Source: Baffinella frigidus (Eukaryota; Cryptophyceae; Cryptomonadales; Baffinellaceae). Taken from it: a DNA stretch of 10,840 nt. The position numbers and the translations under genes are program-made. Positions 10,751 to 10,840 of this stretch are shown one piece after another (the first letter of the stretch is position 1; every line of letters begins with the position of its first letter). The notes under the pieces were generated by a model. The model ran no database searches. It was given only the letters and a program-made list of their open reading frames with translations, and was not told the DNA's origin. The stretch covers positions 116,279 to 127,118 of the forward strand of contig MU647109.1 of NCBI GenBank assembly GCA_026770585.1. The letters run 5' to 3'.

Positions 10751-10840
10751 CGAATTCCGAAACCCGAAACCCGAATTCCGAAACCCGAAACCCGAATTCC
10801 GAAACCCGAAACCCGAATTCCGAAACCCGAAACCCGAATT
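10751..10840. repeat. 21-bp tandem array running off the window
   Basis: The unit begins CGAATTCCGAAACCCGAAAC. Four full copies and a fifth started are visible, virtually identical, in the intron after exon 10. Confidence 0.92.

Overview
The window is a eukaryotic genomic segment lying inside one gene. The plus strand carries ten short exons of a nuclear gene for 1-deoxy-D-xylulose-5-phosphate synthase (DXS), the thiamine-diphosphate enzyme that starts the plastid MEP pathway to isoprenoids. All ten join in one frame through GT-AG introns and give about 289 residues, roughly E. coli Dxs residues 170-440. The first exons (transit peptide, GDG thiamine motif) and the last ones (C-terminal transketolase domain) lie outside the window. 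Exons make up only about 8% of the bases (869 nt) and strongly prefer G or C at third positions. The spliceosomal introns and a plastid-type DXS point to a photosynthetic protist (alga). Whether it is a prasinophyte, haptophyte, dinoflagellate or chromerid cannot be settled from this window.

Layout: exons lie at 202-247, 1654-1764, 3399-3486, 4953-5062, 5905-6006, 7199-7294, 8036-8187, 9402-9450, 9902-9968 and 10691-10738. The introns run from about 450 to 1630 nt and hold four kinds of material. (1) Telomere-like and other simple arrays (CCCTAAA and CCCCAAA types, CCCTATA, CAATAAA, AG, and 10-, 21- and 56-bp units). (2) Degenerate local copies of the neighbouring exons, here called exon echoes, often keeping the splice acceptor or donor and some intron flank. 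(3) Long inverted-repeat (foldback) elements of about 150-240 bp, several bounded by TA. (4) A dispersed palindromic family with a CCTACGGTAGG-like core.

The echoes are strictly local. Intron 1 holds only exon 2 copies, intron 2 copies of exons 2 and 3, intron 3 of exons 3 and 4, intron 4 of exon 5, intron 5 of exons 5 and 6, intron 6 of exons 6 and 7, intron 7 of exons 7 and 8, and introns 8 and 9 of exon 9. This pattern suggests that the introns grew by repeated local duplication across exon-intron junctions, followed by decay and insertion of TA-targeting foldback elements. At two places (4560-4755 and 10156-10315) a related sequence shows the site without the insertion, which supports real transposition with TA duplication.

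No prokaryotic gene, tRNA, rRNA or CRISPR array was seen, and no second protein-coding gene could be supported on either strand. The remaining long open frames are in repeats, foldbacks or shadow frames.
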